Below, piece by piece: positions 22,375-35,898 of a DNA stretch of 64,000 nucleotides. The first letter of the stretch is position 1. Every line of letters begins with the position of its first letter. The position numbers and the translations under genes were made by a program. Source of the DNA: Steromphala cineraria. Taxonomy: Eukaryota > Mollusca > Gastropoda > Trochida > Trochidae. The stretch is from contig OU744724.1 of assembly GCA_916613615.1 (NCBI GenBank), positions 27,700,171 through 27,764,170 on the forward strand, given 5' to 3'. The notes below the pieces were generated by a model. It did not search any database and was not told the DNA's origin. It saw nothing but the letters and a program-made list of their open reading frames with translations.

Positions 22375-23674
22375 AGCTCATCAGGCTTCATATTCAAGTT
22401 TGCTTAAGGGTGTGGTCATTCTGTGTCCTCCCCCTTTTGAAGGGGCCACTGGGTCACTAAAATGTGCATTTTAGAATCCCAATTACCTAATGAGTCTCTA
22501 CCAAACATTTCAGCAACCAAGCCATGTGATTCTGGAGACGAAGAAGAAAAAAAGAAAGAAAACGTTTTAGTAGAGACCACAGGGTCACCAATTTTAAAAT
22601 CAAATATTTAAGCGATGTGATTTCAAAATTCAGAAATTAAAAACTGCTCAAACATTCACATAAAATGCAAAAAACGTTGTAACGGACCAATCTTTATTTG
22701 AGTAAGAAGCTACGACATCAGCAATTGATAGTTTAGCGTATAGGATCCAATGGTTAACCAAGTTTTTTTAGGGACTATTAGGTCACCAAAACTATAAGTT
22801 ATAATCCTCATGTTTGTACTAGTAATGGTGGCCGTGCAAAATTTTTCAGCTTTCTAGGCTTTTTGCTTCTGGGCAAGAAGATGAAAATGGGTTCTAAGGG
22901 CTTTAAACCCGGCCCTTTGCCATCATGGCTATTGATTTTAATCCTCACTAGTCAAGGAATCTGTACACAAATTTCTTTGCTAGAAGTTAAAGGGAAACAA
23001 GGCAAACCCTGAGATAACAATCAATGGATTCGATGATCAGAATGAGGCAAATCTGATGCCGTGTAAGGATACTAAGGATTGATGTCAACGTTAAGCTATC
23101 AGACATTAGATCATTTTGAATCAAATTAATATGATAATGCTTTTATACTGTATCTCTATTAATATATTTATTAGTTATATAATATCAGCTTACGTTAAAA
23201 TAAAGCCTTTTGCTTCATATTCAATTTTGCTTTAGGGTGTGACCAATGTGGTTCCCCTATACCTAGGAGACACAGGGTCACCAAATGTACCATTTCATTA
23301 GAATCCCCAAAATTATTTAAGGTTTCTCTACACAACATTTAATCATTCTATGCCTTGTGCATCTGGAGAAGAAGATGGAAAGGGGTTTTAGAAGGGTTAT
23401 TTGGGTTTCAAAGGTCAACAAAGCTGTACATTTTAATTTTAATCCTCACCAGTCAAGGAGTCTGTACACAAAATTTCACCTTTCTACACTTTTTGGTTCT
23501 GTAGAAGAAGACGAAAATGGGTTTTTATGGGCGTGGGCCGTGTGGCCCTTATAAAGGGTCATTGGATCACCAAAGTTACAATTCTGTTTACAGACGGATT
23601 GACGGACTGACGGACGGACACATGACACCATGCCATGTCATAAGTCCATCGGACCTTTCAGGCCTCATGAGCTA
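22374..23674. mobile_element. ~1.3-kb repeat with short terminal inverted repeats and internal monomers
   Basis: The left end TAGCTCATCAGGC is matched at the right end by GCCTCATGAGCTA, 12 of 13 positions inverted. Between them run degenerate ~110-150-bp monomers with GGGTCACYAAA, AATCCYCA...AGTCWAGGARTCTRTACACA, TTTCAGC and TTCTGGAGAAGAAGA. A second monomer series begins near 23205, and ACGGACGGACA precedes the right end. Related sequence lies at 3170-3657 and 4438-4600. No protein is encoded; class unknown (perhaps a nonautonomous DNA element). Confidence 0.6.
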
Positions 23675-24325
23675 ATAAAAATCAAAATAGTTGTTGGCAT
23701 AGATTTAAGAGATGCAGTAAAATAGATATTCGTAAAAGAATGCCATTACTCAGATTGCCTCTGCACGTCTGTTTTCCCCAAGCCTCCTGTAAATGTCAGA
23801 CAAACAACAGCACTGCCTCCTGTTTCATAACATACGTTTGTTAGCACTCAATACCTGCCTACCGTTAACTGTATATATCTAACATCAAGGTAAAGCAATT
23901 CCATCAACACCAAATCTGTACTTACGTTATCTACGTGAAATACCTGCTTAATGTGTTTCTTATCAGTGAGAATAAGAAAAATTTATTTTTTGTCATTCTA
24001 AGCATCCTTTCTCCCTGCCTCAATACCACTCATGTTATCACATATTTCATGATTAAATGTCGAGATAGAAAATAGTTCTATTAAAACTGACACATTTCAG
24101 AGGGTCTACAAAATTCCACTTAGATAAAATGAACTTGTTCATCTAAAGTAGAAAAACAAACTTTAATGAACTTTAATTTCATTACTTTACGTAGAGATAA
24201 ATCACAATATTTCATCAAATAAAAAAGTTAAATGCCAAAACTACATGTCCATATTAATATGCGTGTCCATGTATCATAGGGTACGACGCAAGTAGTGAAC
24301 ACGTAATTGCTTTCGCTTTCGTAAT

Positions 24326-24430
24326 TTACCGTATCGGTATTTACCGTATCAGTACATGTATTTACCGTATCAGTACATGTATTTACTGTATCAGTACATG
24401 TATTTACCGCATCAGTATTTACCGTACTTG
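24326..24430. repeat. 22-bp minisatellite
   Basis: TTTACCGTATCAGTACATGTA repeats four to five times with single-base changes. Shorter TTTACCGTATCGGTA units lie at both ends. Confidence 0.93.
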
Positions 24431-24960
24431 CATGTAAGGACTTATAACTTATTTCATAAGCACATATGTATTACTGCAGTTGGGATATAAACCATCGATA
24501 TTAACGAATTCTTGCATTTTTTATATTTTAAGAAATGGTTTCTAGAATACATTTATCCCCATATTGTGCGATAAGCAGCGACCTATTCATGATTCAGGCA
24601 CAAATATACATATTACTAAGCAACTGTTGTTTAGGTGTGAGTATTTCAACTATGACGTCAAAGATCCATTCGTTGTCGTTTTCTACGCAATTTAAAGGAA
24701 AGAATGATTCATAAAGATATCCTTTCAGTCACAATGTGTTATATGAATGTACGACACGTTCTAATTTGTTTATCACCCTGGCCTTGCTCGGTCACTTCAC
24801 CATCATGTCATCACTTCATGTAAGGAGGTTGTGTTTTCCTGACTACACATGAATTCCATAACAAAATCATACCTTCTATAATAAAAACAGTATCCTCCCC
24901 CAAATTTGCCCCCAAAAAACCCACGTGTGATCTAGATTTATCAATTTTGTCAAAAAAACG

Positions 24961-25245
24961 GCGGCGGGATAGCGCAGTGGTTAATGCGTTAGGCTTCGGA
25001 TCAAGAGGTCCGTGGTTCGATAATCGCCAGGGCTCGGCAACTTTGTCTGCAGTCGAGAACTGATCCACAAACAGTCAGGTTTGGGTACAATGCTTCACTG
25101 AATTTCAGCGCATTGCCACCTATGATTCGCTAGTTCTAACCGATGCTCACAGGTTTTACCGCAATGCATAGCCACAATAGTATTGCGGGCTTACTCTCTG
25201 CAATAATACTAGCAGCCGTGATAAACTCTTGAAAGGGGCTTTCAA
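24961..25245 (+). mobile_element. tRNA-derived SINE, family 1, full-length copy
   Basis: A tRNA-like head carries box A TAGCGCAGTGG at 24970-24980 and box B-like GGTTCGATAAT at 25014-25024 (the consensus CC is lost). A body follows with GCAACTTTGTCT, GTTTGGGT, CTAGTTC, CGATGCTCACAGGTTT, GCATAGCCACAATA, TTGCGGGCTT and ACTCTTGAAAG. The same body occurs inverted at 33835-34161, 41785-42104 and 50471-50690. Such elements use RNA polymerase III and are moved by a LINE. The antisense frame 24811-25068 is spurious. Confidence 0.92.
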
Positions 25246-27812
25246 CTGCAAGTCATTTATCTGCCTTAAATCAGTGTTAGATAAGGTATTTGATAAAAAA
25301 CAAAAAGTGTTACAATAACAATCACTTTTAAACCCAAAAGAGTTAACATCTCATTTCAACATGTCAACGACTTGTACTGAACACGCGAAGGGTGTAGTAG
25401 GACAGCGGATACAACGATATTGGACCAGGAAGTACAATAGCCAGTAGATGGTACGCAGCACTGATTGCAGTTTGACATTATATAGATGGCCGGGGGGTGA
25501 CAGTTAGGCAGCTGCTCGGTCTTGAGATTACTATGTAGTGTAGCATGTTAGGGCTACTTGATCATCACCTTCTTTGAGGCAAAACATAAGAAACACGGCA
25601 TAAAGACGAGGAGCGGATATCTTTTAAGGGCTTGAATCTTATTATAGGTGAATACAAGATCAAATCGTTTATTGGTTGCCATTGGCAGTTAAATGCGTGT
25701 AATCAAATATGGGTGTTTTTGCACATGAGATTTTGATGAGAATTTGTCTCGAGTTACCTTTGCACACGGTTATTTGATAGTTTTTATCGCTACAAAGAAC
25801 TGGTGAATGAACTGTGTAATGTTGTAACTGTTGTATCCGTTAAAATGTAACCATGGGGTTATGATTTTAGTTTATTGTTACTTTGATGCAAATCATAAAC
25901 AATGGGCAGGTTGGCAAGCTTACTTAAATTCCGTTGTATTTCGCGAAGGTTTCAAAGATTTTAATGTCTTGGTTTAAATTATCAGCAAAACTATCAAATC
26001 AACATCCCTAAATTATTTTCATATTTTCGTCTCATGCTTGTTATAAACATAACTTACGTGTGAAATACCACCATACTCTTTTAAGAATAACAGTTTTGTT
26101 TGAGATAAGTAACTATCGTATATAAAATAGTGCAGTAAAGATTCCCATTTACGTAAGTTATTACTAATATTTGTTTCATCATTTTTATTTGATTTCGAGA
26201 TTCTTTTCAAAAACATGTGCCAGTTCTTAACCTTCAAGAGAAAAGTCGTTGAAGAACTCACAAAGTAGAAGGCTTCTATGGAACATATTTTTTTGCAAAG
26301 AGCTTGGTATTGAAGAGCCATATGATTATATGCTACAACTATCACTTAATCAAGTGTTAGGGAAACATGCTCTCTTGCTTAACGACACAAAAACAGGAGA
26401 TCAATAAGTGGATGGAGTGGAAATGATTTGTTTGATGTTCAATGTTCTTAAACATCATAGCACCCTTGACAAGCCTGTATTGAATGGTCGTTTGTTGAAA
26501 GGATGTTTTTGACTACATATGTTTCTGGAGTTCTTTTGAACATAGATCTCATAAAACGTGAATTCTGCATAAAGTTAACCATCCGATATCAGGACCAAGC
26601 CAACTATGTCCCAACACCCATCATCTTTAAGTGTGATTTCCTCTGATAAAAAGACACTGGCGATTATTTGGCTTGATTTTTTCACGAATTATATTTTTTC
26701 AACCTAAATTTTCACGATGAGGATGAGCATACTAGTTTTTGAGTTCACATGCATGCGAACATGATGTTTTATGTTGAATATCTGGAAATTAAGATTAGTT
26801 TATGGTTGGAAGGTGTTAAGATATTTTGTTAACATCTTTAAATTGTTCTGTAAAAAGATTTCACGAAACGTGAAAGGATATGTTTAATCAAATGGGGTTA
26901 GTAATATTGGTGGAAAATTGACAAGTCGTTTTTTCTTGCTAATGTGATGGTCAATATCACTTTATCCAGCACTAACAATCATTATGCAATAACTACCTAA
27001 ATATAATGTTTGGAAACTTTTAACCAAATGATTTAAATAGATTAACTGTAATTCTAGTAATACAATCATTTTATACAATCAATTCAAATCAACGTGATTT
27101 TGTAGTCTCAAACCACATTTGACTTTTATTTTTTTCTTAATTATCTTGGTTTAGCTACATAAAAACCTCGTAACTCGAAGCCATGGAAATTAATAAGTTT
27201 CAAGAATAGCCATTGGCGAGCTTAATGTTAATCGATTAAAAATTACAATGCCTGTTGCTGTGTTATCTTCAAAATTAAATTCATTTTGATTTTGAGAAAT
27301 GATAAAGAATAATTGTAATTAGTTAAAGAAACAACATATCTTTTATAACAATCAATTAAAGTTTGGGTTTGACATTTAAGATAAATTAAACAACTTATTG
27401 AAGTGTAGAAGAAAGTTTGTGTATGCTTTCACTAAGGTATATTTGATTAAATGGCGACATAAAAAACAGCAATTTTACACGACACCGTTCATATAACGAA
27501 AACCAGAAAATGTGAGAATGAAAAAATACAACTTTCTTTGTGAAAATATAAGTAACGGTAAACGTGTAAGACAAATATCATACGAAGACAAAAATAAATT
27601 CCAATTATCTTTGCTTCCTCTTGCTGGCAAAAACTATTAAATATATATTCCAATACATTTTACAAATACACCAATAAATCACATTCCGTATCTAGTATAA
27701 ACGGTTCCAACATAATTTTAACAATAAGACAACGAGTATATTTTCTGGTCTATTGAAACTTTCACTTTTCGAAGCAAATTCGTCTTGAAATTATTTTGAA
27801 ATGGAAACTTAC
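25246..27812. other. ~2.6 kb, no gene recognised
   Basis: AT-rich sequence. The longest frame (26019-26345, minus, 108 codons) has no recognisable domain and no flanking splice signals I trust. Confidence 0.45.
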
Positions 27813-28085
27813 CTTAACATTTAGAAAACGTGTTTGGTCTGACCATCACACAAGGGATTCACATGGTAACGCACGCTCATCAGCGACGGGAGGTATCAAG
27901 TCTCCAAGAGCCACTATCCCTTTCTCCATACGCATTGATATGAAGGCTAGAGCTGTTCTACTGTGGACCACGCTTCGATAAAGATATCCCTGTGTTGCTA
28001 GGAGCTCCTGACGCGGCTACAGCTCCCGACGTTCTTTCTTACTGCTTGCTTCCAGCCAATGAAGTTGGCCGCACGAAGCGTTACT
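27813..28085 (-). other. Possible first exon and promoter on the minus strand
   Basis: A locally GC-richer block ends, read on the minus strand, in TGTTAAG|GTAAGTTTCC, a near-consensus donor at 27812. An inverted CCAAT box (ATTGG) lies near 28055. Short ATG frames inside (for example one starting MRMEKGIVALGDL) stop before or at the donor, so if transcribed it is probably a 5' UTR exon. No partner exon can be identified; it could be an alternative leader of the globin gene or of another transcript. Confidence 0.2.
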
Positions 28086-30550
28086 TTAGTGGCCGTGATA
28101 CATGTGATAAATACGTAGCACAACGACAGATTTGAGTTTTTCATGTTTTACGGATTATCTTTAATTTGCCGAATCTGATTTAATTTTCGCAAAGTTTTGA
28201 CAGTGAATTTTGAAAAAGGTGAAGAATGTGTATTGATTGTTTATTGCAAAAAAATGTTTTACGTGTAATGTTCTTGAATATTGAAGAGGCTGCCATGAGG
28301 ATGTAATGATACCTAACGTTAATGGGTAGTTTACAATGATATTTATTACATATTACATAATACAATAAAAAATTATTACTTATAATATATGATCATAACC
28401 ATTACAAGCCTAGTGAAAGGATAATGTCAAAGGATCATGTCAAGGTTACCGTAAGACGTTTGTCGCCTAGCATATTTCCTGGCAGTTTATTAAAGGAAGC
28501 ATCCAAGCCATGTCAGCGCGCAGGTGGTAAAGTAATGACTTCAATTTTAAAATTATTCTCTTAGGTCACAGACGGGTAATCCTGTTCTTAAAGGATGTGG
28601 TCAACTTAACCTTTCTCAAGTGACGTCATAAAGTGATCTTGTACCATAAACTGACATTCATTTTGCATTTTTGGAAAGCTAAGACCACCTGTTCATGTCA
28701 CAGTATATTGCAAAAAGTTACAACGTTATATATTCTAGATAAGAAAATAGAAAAAATATTAATATTTATCTAGCTATACACAATTCTTTCATTTCATTTA
28801 GCGACGGGTTGCCTTATTAAAGACCCTCTGGAAACATACAATAAAAACTGTCATTTTAGTATGATTTTGATTTGCATGAAGGTAGGTTTGCGTTGTAGTT
28901 CGATCCACAAATTGCACTCCACACACTGATGTGCTACTTGCGGTGACTGCACATCATTAGACCGATAGATTTAGCTCTGTTAACTTTCTCTCGGGCGACA
29001 GCTGCTAAGTCAGTTAATTCTATAAAAGTAATTACTTTTTGGACAGGATGTCAAAAAGTAAATTATTTTTCTTACCTGGTCTGTATCAAATTACTCTGCA
29101 GCATGTACGCATACTGCTAAACATTGCTGAACAGTAATCCATACATGCCAAACATCATAGACCAAAACTCCGTACTCTATCACTTTGATTGCCTTCAAGC
29201 ACTTTGCCCGTTTTGAAGACTAATCCAATCTGCAGACCGCACTGTTCAGAGTTCTTTGTCGAAATCAAGTCATGTCGCTAACATGGAACTCTTGATAGAG
29301 AATCACTGCGCTAACTCCTATGTATATTTGCCAAGGCAGATGGACTATGTTACCTGTCAATAACTGGTCTATTTCGGCTATCGATATACAGCTTAAGACA
29401 TACTGTAATACCGACGGCATATTCACGCTCAGATTCAGTGAAAGGTGCCGCGCTATTTATGGAAAGTATCGTTAACTTGATTAGGTAGCAAACAATATGA
29501 GATGTTCTTTATGGCCTTTCGCTTTATCAATAATATCCAGGTTGCTTAGATCGAATAATATCATTCAGAAGATTGCATTCCCCTTGAAAGCAATCTATTG
29601 AAAAGTCTCTGATTTTAATCTATGTAACGTGATTACAAGCACATTCAACATGCATCAACTCGGTTTCAGCTGATTCTTAAAATTCATAAAACGAGAAATC
29701 TGACCGGAACTACCCATATTTTTCTTTTAGATTGATTCTGGCTTTAAATTATAGAGCATAGTGGAATATCGTGGTTATCATGCTTGCCTCTCACGTTTAA
29801 GCCCGGTTCGTATATTGCTAAACAGATAACACATATGACATTTATTTGCACTAAGTCCACCTAGCTGTTCAAATGGGTACCTGATTAATGGATTTATGAA
29901 CGTACACGAGAGCAGGAAACGTTGGAGGCTTCTTTGAAAGGACACGTGTTTTAAGAGTGCGCTATAAATTCCACATGTTGATTATGATAATAGTACAATA
30001 ACAAGATTCATTTGAAAAAATGTTTACTTCTTAAACTGAATATAAACGTGAAATTCTTGATTTGTAGTCGTATTTTCTATAGGTGGCAATCTTTATATAC
30101 TTGAGCTGTGACATATGTGCTGTAATTTATCCACAAGGAGAATTTGGCATTAGTTGAGTGGCTAAGTTCTACCTTGTCGCCATTAGAGCCGTTCTTGTCT
30201 CATGTGCTACGCGCTTATTTGCTAATTTGGAAATACGACATTTAGTTAAGCAATAAAGTGATGTTCACGTTGTCTTAGTGATATGTCTTGTTATTTTAGG
30301 ACTCACATAACTGAAAGTATGAATTAGGTATGAAAGCCTATTTAACGCAAAGACTTACTTATATGCATAATTGGTAATGTGTTCTATATATGTGGAACCT
30401 TTTAATGTGTGTTCACTTTTAAACTGTTAACTTAGATAGAATTAAGTTTAAAAGAGTTTCAGTCGAATGTAATTGATTGCAGATGGTGGCACGTGGTCAT
30501 GTGCAATGCTCAGTCGACCGCTATCAGAATAGTTCAGCAACAACGGGCGA
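28086..30550. other. ~2.5 kb, no gene recognised
   Basis: No open frame with recognisable content, no repeat shared with other parts of the window. Confidence 0.45.
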
Positions 30551-30878
30551 AGCTCGCTGGATGGGTGGGTAACTCTGGATAATCTGAGAGTTTGAAGGGT
30601 TGATTCCCTGCCCCACACTGAGACATGAGTTGAGAAACTTGTGATGTCATCCTGGTTAAGTGTCTTAGTTCAAAGCGTGCCTATGTCCACCCAGCAGTAA
30701 TTGGGTACCTGGTATGATACGATGGTAGTCTTAATTTGAACCTCGAGCGCCTGACAGGTGACCGGTTGTATTCTCCTTAGTGAGTGTTCTGTACTCGTTG
30801 ACCAGGGGTAATATGTCACTCAGCGCTTTGAGCATGCAATGTGCATGGATATATGCGCTATATAAATGGACTATTATT
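30551..30878 (+). mobile_element. tRNA-derived SINE, family 2
   Basis: The head has a box B-like GGTTGATTCCC near 30599. It is followed by a long body with TCAGCGCTTTGAGCATGCAA, then GCGCTATATAAATGG and a (ATT)n tail (CTATTATTATTG). The CGCTTTGAGCA ... GCGCTATATAAAT ending followed by TTATTATT is typical of a widely distributed group of metazoan SINEs. It shares no body sequence with family 1. The exact family name is not assigned. Confidence 0.8.
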
Positions 30879-32558
30879 ATTGCAGATGTGTTTTAGGTGA
30901 CAAATACTAAACGTCTGCGGCACAAACCTTTGAATTTATAAGAATAATGTCTAAATACTTCCTTGAATAAATCAGAGCATGTTATTCGACGTGTATGGAT
31001 TTTTGCTTGGACGGCAATTTGTTTGTGTGTTTGTGCCTGACTTGTCCTTAATGAATATGGCTATCTCTGTACAAGATTACGGTCGAGCATACAACAGATT
31101 GTTGGCAATCGTTAGGTGTGTGTTTCGGAATCAGTATCTTCATGTTTGTGCTTGTCAATTTATGGGCTTTGAATCTCGTAGCCGGGTTAACAACTTTATG
31201 GAAATAACTGTTCTTCTTGGAGGACCATTGAATGCCCTTTTTAATATATCTTTGTTCGGTACAAGTTCCAGCCAACACTCGCGAGTTTCACCCAAATGCA
31301 ATACCAAAATTGTACCGTTTATCTTAACCTGAACTTCACGACAGTGATATAAGCTGTGTTATTTGAAGCACGTTTTTTGTGAAATATATGAACGGCATAC
31401 AACATGACATTGGATACAACATGACTAATGGTTATAAATTTATTTCTATTGTTTTATTACTATGTTTTACCAGTCACGCCGACAAGAAGTTTTTCTCCCT
31501 ATAATAAAACGTTTGATGCGCATATAGCGTACATGTAGTTGTGAAACTCTAGATAGGCAACTCAAGTTCCGAACGAATTGTTTGTTAAAATGATTTTCAT
31601 TGGTGGTATCAGGTGCATATCGTCTGTGTCAATCCATTAAGAGATTTCAACCCCAAGATCCAAGATTAATAGCTATTAATGATGTAAATCTTCAATTCTT
31701 TGGTGATATTTTCCAAGGTGGAAACGTATCAATGAATTTTCTATTAAAAGTTAACTTATATCGACATCGATTAATAACTACCTTGTTTCTTATCATATAT
31801 GCTATATGATTTTAACGAATAACATAGATAAAATGTCCATCGTGTATATCCGACATATATTCTTAAAAGCTAAGGAATATTTATTGATAAAAGATGGTGG
31901 CTTCTTGTGAAGCTGCAGAAATGATGAAAGAGAATATTTTTGTCAGAAGTAGGAAACCAACAAAATCTTCCCCACGAGGCATATCAGTTAGTTTCTACGC
32001 AAAATCTCGAAGGCGTTTCCTTTGATAACTCTGTTCGATTTAAGTTTTCTTATGGTCACTGACAGTTTTATGACATCCTTTACAAATTCAATTTATTAAC
32101 TTACACAGATTCGTTCTATTGTTATATAGAATATATAGAATAGATAAAGACAATGCTTGTACCTCTAAGCAGAGATCTCAGTTTCATCTACTGTAGGAGT
32201 GAATGATGTTACCTATTGAATACATTAGTTGATAAAAGATACGTTTGGTCAGTCTATGCGCTGTGATCTGATGTGAGCTATTTGTAGTCCACAAAGATCA
32301 ACAGGTATTATTATCATTATTTATAAGGCATATTTGGTTAAAACTACAAGAGTTTGCCATACCCCCGCCAAGCTGAGAAGGGTGAAACAGTGTAATAAAG
32401 CTTTTTTCATCAACCATACATAATTTTCATTATTTTTGAAAACTCTTCTACATGTATGCCATAGAAATCATTTGTAACGATTTCTTTCTATACACAAGAT
32501 GATTGGTCAACATCATAACTCGGGAACTACTGAATGTTAAGATTCTCGCTGGTAATGA
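30879..32558. other. ~1.7 kb, no gene recognised
   Basis: A 117-codon plus-strand frame (30979-31332) and its antisense shadow (31048-31278) have no recognisable motifs and no splice support. Nothing else noticed. Confidence 0.4.
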
Positions 32559-32940
32559 ATGAATGAATATAGTCTTTATTTCCTCCAAGAAGGCCGGAGA
32601 GTACAGATGTGTTATCACAACATATCACCCTCTTGAGCTGGCATATTAAAATCTTTATCATTTATACCCCGCCATATTAAAGCATAAAAAAGCATGCAGA
32701 TTGAGCGTCTTGAAATGTACAATATAAGTTACCTAGCACACATCAAGGTAGCCTTTTGATCGAACGAAATATATGTAGCTTTGATACACTATTGTCAAAG
32801 CTTTTACACAGTTTTTTCTAGCTCTCTCCTTTTCATATTATATGCGTTTCGTTTTAACATTCGGTGTGATAAATTCGTTATACCATTTAGACGAAGGGAT
32901 TTGGGCATATAACATATAGTTTATAGGTATAGGTTGAACT
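32559..32940 (-). mobile_element. 5'-truncated retroelement 3' end, reverse orientation
   Basis: Read on the minus strand, the end shows a GGCC-centred hairpin region (CTCTCCGGCCTTCTTGGAGG), then AATAAAGACTATATTC and an (ATTC)n tail at 32563-32575. This matches the pattern of the LINE ends at 49190 and 54379 with a different tail unit. The upstream part is not clearly coding. The inner border abuts the start of duplicated segment A. Confidence 0.55.
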
Positions 32941-33834
32941 TAAAGTGGATTTTCGAGAATCTTGATCCGTATGCAATAAGTAGGAAACCTTATAAAGAAT
33001 CGACAGTAAGTTACTGCTGATAACAAAGTGTACAATTAAATACATTAATCATGGTCGACTTAGAATCGCTAAACATGATGACTGTCCGTTCTTTAGCCAA
33101 GTGTGTAAACAGAGGGGGTTTTAGTGTTACCTATATTTAGATTCTTTTGAATATTGATGATTTCAATTAACTGAGATTAAATCCGCATATTGTATTTATA
33201 TCCTGATTATGACTTTACATATGACCTTATCAATATCTCCGTTAAAAATATTGAAAAACATGAAAACAAGTTAGTTAATTATTAACTCCTTTTCCGGTTT
33301 TATTACAATCTTCTATTGTTATTGATAATTGTACAATTTGCAACTTGTATCATGTTCTGAATGCTAACAACACTATTGATAATTGTATCATTAAAAGATT
33401 ATGTAACGTTGTGTTTTTTCGTACGTTCAGAAAGACAAAGCACTGAGATTGAAGTATCAGGATATTGCAACTCAAAACGCAACTATCAAATTTATAGTAA
33501 AAGGTTATCATAGTAATTTGATTTTATAACTTGAGTTTATTGCTTCCTTTGTTGGAAGGAGACGTTTCTATAATCTGAAACCGCTATATGTGTAGCGAGC
33601 CATAACATGTTCATCCATTAGTTAAAGTGTTTGCATTAAAGCTATTTACATCCCACTCACTGAATACGTTACTGTGAAGTCGAATAGTTAAAACAGTAAT
33701 AAAAGGCTAGTTCTTTCCATTACTGGATAGGTAGGTTTCCTCGTATCCTACATTTGTACCCCAATACTATTTAACTTTTGTGATTGAAACATATTCTAAA
33801 TAAGGTTTGGAGGGTAGTAACATACATGTAGGTT

Positions 33835-34161
33835 AGGTCAGGTGATTTGGGGTTTGACCCGGCCGCTTTTCAAGAGTATTTTACTCATATTGCGACTGCA
33901 AGAATTATTGCAGGGATAAAGCCCGCAACACTATTGCGCTATGCCTTGCGATGAAACCTGCGAGCATCGGCTGGAACTAGTGAAGCATGGGTGTAAGTGC
34001 GCTGCAATCCAGTGTAGCATTGCATCCAAACCTAAACTGGGTGTAGAACAGTTTTCTACTTTTTCTCTCAAGACAAAGTTGCTGTGCCCCAGACGGGATT
34101 CGAACACCGGCCCTCTTGATCCAAAACCGAACGCACTTACCACTGCGCTATCAGAACCCAA
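33835..34161 (-). mobile_element. tRNA-derived SINE, family 1, in segment A
   Basis: Minus-strand copy with well-preserved promoter boxes: TAGCGCAGTGG (34140-34150) and GTGTTCGAATCCC (about 34095-34107). The body matches the 24961 copy and the 3' end reads ACTCTTGAAAAGCGG then CAAACCCCAAATCACCTGACC. It occupies the same site as the SINE in segment B, so it predates the A/B split. The frames at 33931-34161 (-) and 33941-34255 (+) are SINE-derived. Confidence 0.93.
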
Positions 34162-35534
34162 CAGTTACAAAATAACCAGATACAAACTTTCTTGTCACTG
34201 CACCATCGACGGTACCACATCAGGGGACTCAGTGGACATATATCCACTGGACTAAAAGCCTACCTTGGGATTGTTGTGACGCCTCCAACTATAACCTACG
34301 AGTTAACCTAAGAGTCAGTGACTACCATATTCAGCCTGTGCAAAAGATATGAATCCTTCAACCAGGTAAACACCAATCATTGCAAATATGTCTCCTCAAA
34401 AAGATCCTCCCAAACGGCATGCGATGCGTGTCTAGTCATCCAGAAGGGACGACCAAAGAGGACATAGTCGTAAATACTTGTAGGAGTAACTAGAAAGTTG
34501 TCATTCGAAATGCGTGGCTTTTCACATGCGACTCCAATTTAGGTGAAACTAACTGTAATGTTTACAACCCATCAGTACGACTTCCGGGACGTATGATTAA
34601 GAGCTGAATTAAACTTGATTATAGAGACTCAAAACACTTCTCAGCAGGGAGTGGAACGTTTGCAGTGTAAACTGTGATTTTCCAAGGCGGTGGGATTTTA
34701 TTTAAGCTCTTTGTTACTATTTTAGATTTTAAATTTAGTAAAGATAGACACTAACATTTTAAGAATTAAAATTGAAAATACTTTATGAATGAAAAGGTAA
34801 ACAATCTGAATTTCGCCATCTGTCTGTATGTCTCTTTTGTATCCTGTATGTGATCGAGCTTGACATTTTGGCCATGCATGATTGCAATATAAATGTACAT
34901 GTACATATGATATAAACCCTATGAGGAAGTTTGAAACTTTCGTTTAAGTAAAAACGTTTTTATTCTCTTTTTCAGTATTCTTAAGATATTTGTAAATAAT
35001 TGCTTGTCTAGTGTTTTTTGCCTTTTAGGTATTCTAATTCCATTTTGTAAAATATATCTTAAGTAAGGTTATCACTTAGCAAGTGAAACTTCAAGCAATG
35101 CGGAAATGTATTCTAAGGTTTTGATCCATTAAGATTTCGAATACTCTTTGTAAATAATCATCTCTATTTTCGGGGTTTTATCAAATAATTAGTTTCTATT
35201 TGCTTTCATCTATCTCGCATGGGCTAATCTAATTTGATCTGCACAGGTCATTTAATGTGAGTATCAAATACACTTCTGTACTTGAATCTTTAAGGAACTA
35301 AGAGGAAGTAACCCTCAGACAATGAATAAATACAGGCAATATTTAGAAAATGTCAATAATCAGCCTTAGGAATAAACTGTACAGCTGCGTATCTTCAGTT
35401 TGTTCACTTACCTGCGTTTTTAGTGCAAATATTATGTAATTTGGAATGTCTTTGAAGCAAACGAAACAGATAAAGTTGAAATTTGAGTACATAAGTAACA
35501 TTCTGTTTGCGTTAACATATTCTTATGTCATAGC

Positions 35535-35898
35535 TTAAAGGGGCAGTAGCACGTTTTTCGAGGGAATATAAGGTGATGTCAGGAAAAGGAAAATAAATGA
35601 TTCCAATCGAAATACAATGTATTTAAACTAAATGAAGCAGTAATAATTCAAATATATAATGTAAAGTTAAGCCATGCGATTCCTTTTCTTACACAAAATG
35701 AATTAAAGGTGTTCACACAAAAATGGCTGCCAATGTATTTTATGTGAATCTTTATAATTTGTTCGCTGACTATGGATGATTGGTTTGTGTAATGAGATTT
35801 TTGACAGTATCAAAGTAATACATTAAGCATTAACGTACAATAATCAGTGACAAATCGAAAATTTTAAATTGTCAAAAAACGTGCTACTGCCCCTTTAA
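35535..35898 (+). mobile_element. TTAA MITE, copy 5
   Basis: TTAA at both ends and near-perfect terminal repeats. The central block is AAAATGGCTGCC. The corresponding stretch of segment B (about 43990-44050) has no MITE, so this insertion followed the A/B duplication. Confidence 0.95.

Noticed and set aside
24961..25035. tRNA gene
   Set aside because: The A and B boxes are present, but the 3' half does not pair into an acceptor stem and the sequence continues into a SINE body seen in three other copies.
26019..26345. 108-codon minus-strand frame
   Set aside because: No domain, no splice context and strongly AT-driven composition.
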